Source of the DNA: Actinomycetota bacterium
GTDB taxonomy: Bacteria; Acidobacteriota; Blastocatellia; Chloracidobacteriales; Chloracidobacteriaceae
Assembly: GCA_013298335.1 (NCBI GenBank)
Contig: JAAFHI010000219.1
Span: 1 to 6,270 of the forward strand
Direction of reading: 5' to 3'
DNA length: 6,270 nucleotides
Shown: piece after piece, positions 5,177-6,270 of the stretch
How the letters are laid out: the number at the start of each line of letters is the position of its first letter
How positions within the stretch are numbered: position 1 is the stretch's first letter
Position numbers and translations under genes: made by a program
Notes under the pieces: model-generated
Seen by the model: the letters and a program-made list of their open reading frames with translations, nothing else
Told to the model about the DNA's origin: nothing
Databases searched by the model: none

Positions 5177-6142
5177 ATGATGAAAATTCAGCCAAGCCCG
5201 GGATTTCTGTGTTGCGCCGCCGTCGCATTGTGGGTCGGCGCCGTGCCCGCGCTGGCCGCGGCGCAGCAGCCGTCCGACAATAATGGCCCCGAATCGCTCC
5301 GCAATCCCTCGCCGAGTCTTTCGCGGACGGTGACCAACGACGATTTCGGCGTGCCGCGCCGGTTGCCGGAAGCCGTCATTCCCAAGCCGGCGTCGCCGAA
5401 AACGGTCACCGCGCCGGTCAAACCGGCTGCCGCGACGCCCGCTCCGGAGCCTTCGGCTGAAGTCGGCAATCCCATCGAAGACCTTCCCGAATATGAAATG
5501 GTCGCCCAGCGCGACGAGGCCGGAAACTGGATTCTCGTCAGCCGCCGGTTGCCGGGAGTGGCGAAACCCGCGCCGGGAACATCCGTCGCGCCGTCCTTCG
5601 GCACGCTCACGGCGACGACCAACAAGCCCGACCTCGACGCCATCGTCGGTGAAATGAGCAAAAAGTACGGCGTGGACCCCCGCCTGATCGTCGAAGTGAT
5701 GCGGCAGGAATCGGGTTTTCACCAGTACGCCGTGTCCTACGCCGGGGCAAAGGGCCTCATGCAGTTGATGGACGGCACCGCGGCCCGGATGGGGACGCGC
5801 GATTCGTTCGACATGCGGCAGAACGTTGAGGGCGGCACGAAGTACCTCCGGATGCTGCTCGACATGTTCAACGGCGACATCAGCCTCGCGCTCGCGGGCT
5901 ACAACGCGGGCGAGCACCGGGTGATCCGGAGCGGAAATCAGGTTCCCAAAATCGCGCAGACCCAGCACTACGTCCGGACGATCCTCGCCCGTTACAAGGG
6001 CGGGTCGGTGCATCCGGTCAACACGAAGAAATCGAACCCGACGCAGCAGGCCGCGACCCCTCCGAAACCCAATGAGCCGCCGCCCCCGCCGCCGATGCGC
6101 GTCGAGCAACGCGACGGGGTCCTCACGCTCACCAATCACTGA
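5177..6142 (+). CDS. Secreted lytic transglycosylase, SLT domain (GH23-like)
   Basis: This 321-residue exported enzyme is expected to cleave the MurNAc-GlcNAc bond of peptidoglycan non-hydrolytically, leaving 1,6-anhydro-MurNAc. Residues 1 to about 29 are a signal peptide (core AAVALWVGAVPALAAA, cleavage before QQPS); Cys12 and Cys13 are not in a lipobox. Residues 30-150 are a Pro/Ala-rich linker with one structured-looking patch (EYEMVAQRDEAGNWILVSRR, about 105-124). The SLT domain spans about 152-273. It shows the catalytic Glu178 in RQESGF, then AKGLMQLM (191-198), ALAGYNAGEHRVI (238-250) and a closing YVRTILARY. The tail has a proline run (301-306) and ends in RVEQRDGVLTLTNH, a short strand-forming motif. 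ATG occurs at 5177 and 5180, and neither has a good Shine-Dalgarno site, so the exact start is uncertain. All expected SLT motifs are present, so the enzyme should be active in the periplasm. The gene has its own promoter and terminator. Confidence 0.93.
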   Translation: MMKIQPSPGFLCCAAVALWVGAVPALAAAQQPSDNNGPESLRNPSPSLSRTVTNDDFGVPRRLPEAVIPKPASPKTVTAPVKPAAATPAPEPSAEVGNPIEDLPEYEMVAQRDEAGNWILVSRRLPGVAKPAPGTSVAPSFGTLTATTNKPDLDAIVGEMSKKYGVDPRLIVEVMRQESGFHQYAVSYAGAKGLMQLMDGTAARMGTRDSFDMRQNVEGGTKYLRMLLDMFNGDISLALAGYNAGEHRVIRSGNQVPKIAQTQHYVRTILARYKGGSVHPVNTKKSNPTQQAATPPKPNEPPPPPPMRVEQRDGVLTLTNH

Positions 6143-6163
6143 CCTCGAACACGATTCAAAAAC

Positions 6164-6200
6164 AAAACCGGCATGAATTTTCGTGCCGGTTTTTGTTTTG
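6164..6200 (+). terminator. Intrinsic terminator of the lytic transglycosylase gene
   Basis: AAAACCGGCA (6164-6173) pairs exactly with TGCCGGTTTT (6184-6193) around a 10-base loop, and the T-rich run TTTTGTTTT follows (6191-6199). The hairpin begins 22 bases after the TGA stop. The A-run on the left and T-run on the right make it nearly symmetrical, so it might also stop transcription arriving from the right. Confidence 0.85.
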
Positions 6201-6213
6201 GGGCGTTGTATTT

Positions 6214-6241
6214 TTCCCATCCCCCATCCCCCGTTTCCCAT
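6214..6241. repeat. Four tandem heptamer units (YYCCCRT)
   Basis: The 28 bases divide exactly into TTCCCAT, CCCCCAT, CCCCCGT and TTCCCAT. This is a short tandem heptamer array in the non-coding tail after the transglycosylase terminator. Similar intergenic heptamer repeats are known from cyanobacteria and some other phyla. No gene is visible from 6201 to the window end at 6270. Confidence 0.65.
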
Positions 6242-6270
6242 AGCCTCGCCCGAGCGCTCCGGCTGTTATG

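Noticed and set aside
4454..6241. A 595-codon minus-strand open frame opposite greA and the lytic transglycosylase
   Set aside because: The opposite strand encodes two clear protein families with full motifs. The antisense product is rich in Arg, Gly, His and Val with no recognisable domain, as expected for the complement of GC-rich codons.
6201..6270. A possible gene start or promoter at the right edge, including the palindrome GAGCGCTC (6252-6259)
   Set aside because: Only 70 bases are available, with no clear promoter boxes or ribosome-binding site. An 8-bp palindrome is expected by chance in such GC-rich DNA.

Overview
The window is GC-rich bacterial DNA with dense coding on both strands. 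It carries five protein genes, one of them cut by the left edge. The genes look chromosomal and housekeeping-like; I see no transposase, integrase, phage gene, CRISPR array, tRNA or rRNA. The host is most likely a free-living Gram-negative. The short-N-terminus GreA variant, the secreted lytic transglycosylase with a polyproline tail, the secreted nidogen-like/repeat protein and the short tandem intergenic repeats together remind me of Acidobacteriota (Blastocatellia/Chloracidobacterium-like). That is a recollection-based inference with low to moderate confidence, and Planctomycetota or a related phylum is not excluded.

Layout from left to right. (1) 1-387, plus strand: the C-terminal third of 4-hydroxyphenylpyruvate dioxygenase (tyrosine catabolism), with two of its three iron ligands visible. 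(2) 397-493: a long, nearly perfect inverted repeat built from degenerate 9-bp units, ending in a T-run and lying between two convergent genes; it is probably a bidirectional terminator. (3) 492-2045, minus strand: a secreted protein with a signal peptide, a nidogen-like (NIDO) domain and four and a half ~45-residue repeats carrying Asp-rich, calcium-loop-like motifs. (4) 2046-2356: a non-coding gap. (5) 2357-4186, minus strand: a cytoplasmic proline-rich GAF-PAS protein. It ends in a histidine-kinase dimerisation-like helix pair that lacks the phospho-acceptor histidine and has no ATPase domain. (6) 4187-4597: a 411-bp divergent intergenic region with a good minus-strand sigma-70-like promoter, a palindrome and several hairpins. 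(7) 4598-5080, plus strand: greA, a transcript-cleavage factor. (8) 5081-5176: a short gap with a TTGACA-type promoter whose -10 box sits inside an inverted repeat. (9) 5177-6142, plus strand: a secreted SLT-family lytic transglycosylase. (10) 6164-6200: an intrinsic terminator, followed at 6214-6241 by four heptamer repeat units.

Functionally the window mixes unrelated jobs: aromatic amino acid breakdown, an extracellular or surface protein, a signalling or scaffold protein, transcription fidelity and peptidoglycan remodelling. The two minus-strand genes share orientation but have a 311-bp gap, and greA and the transglycosylase are separated by a likely promoter, so none of them is clearly an operon. 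The most unusual items are the catalytically stripped kinase-like protein and the inverted 9-bp repeat arrays.
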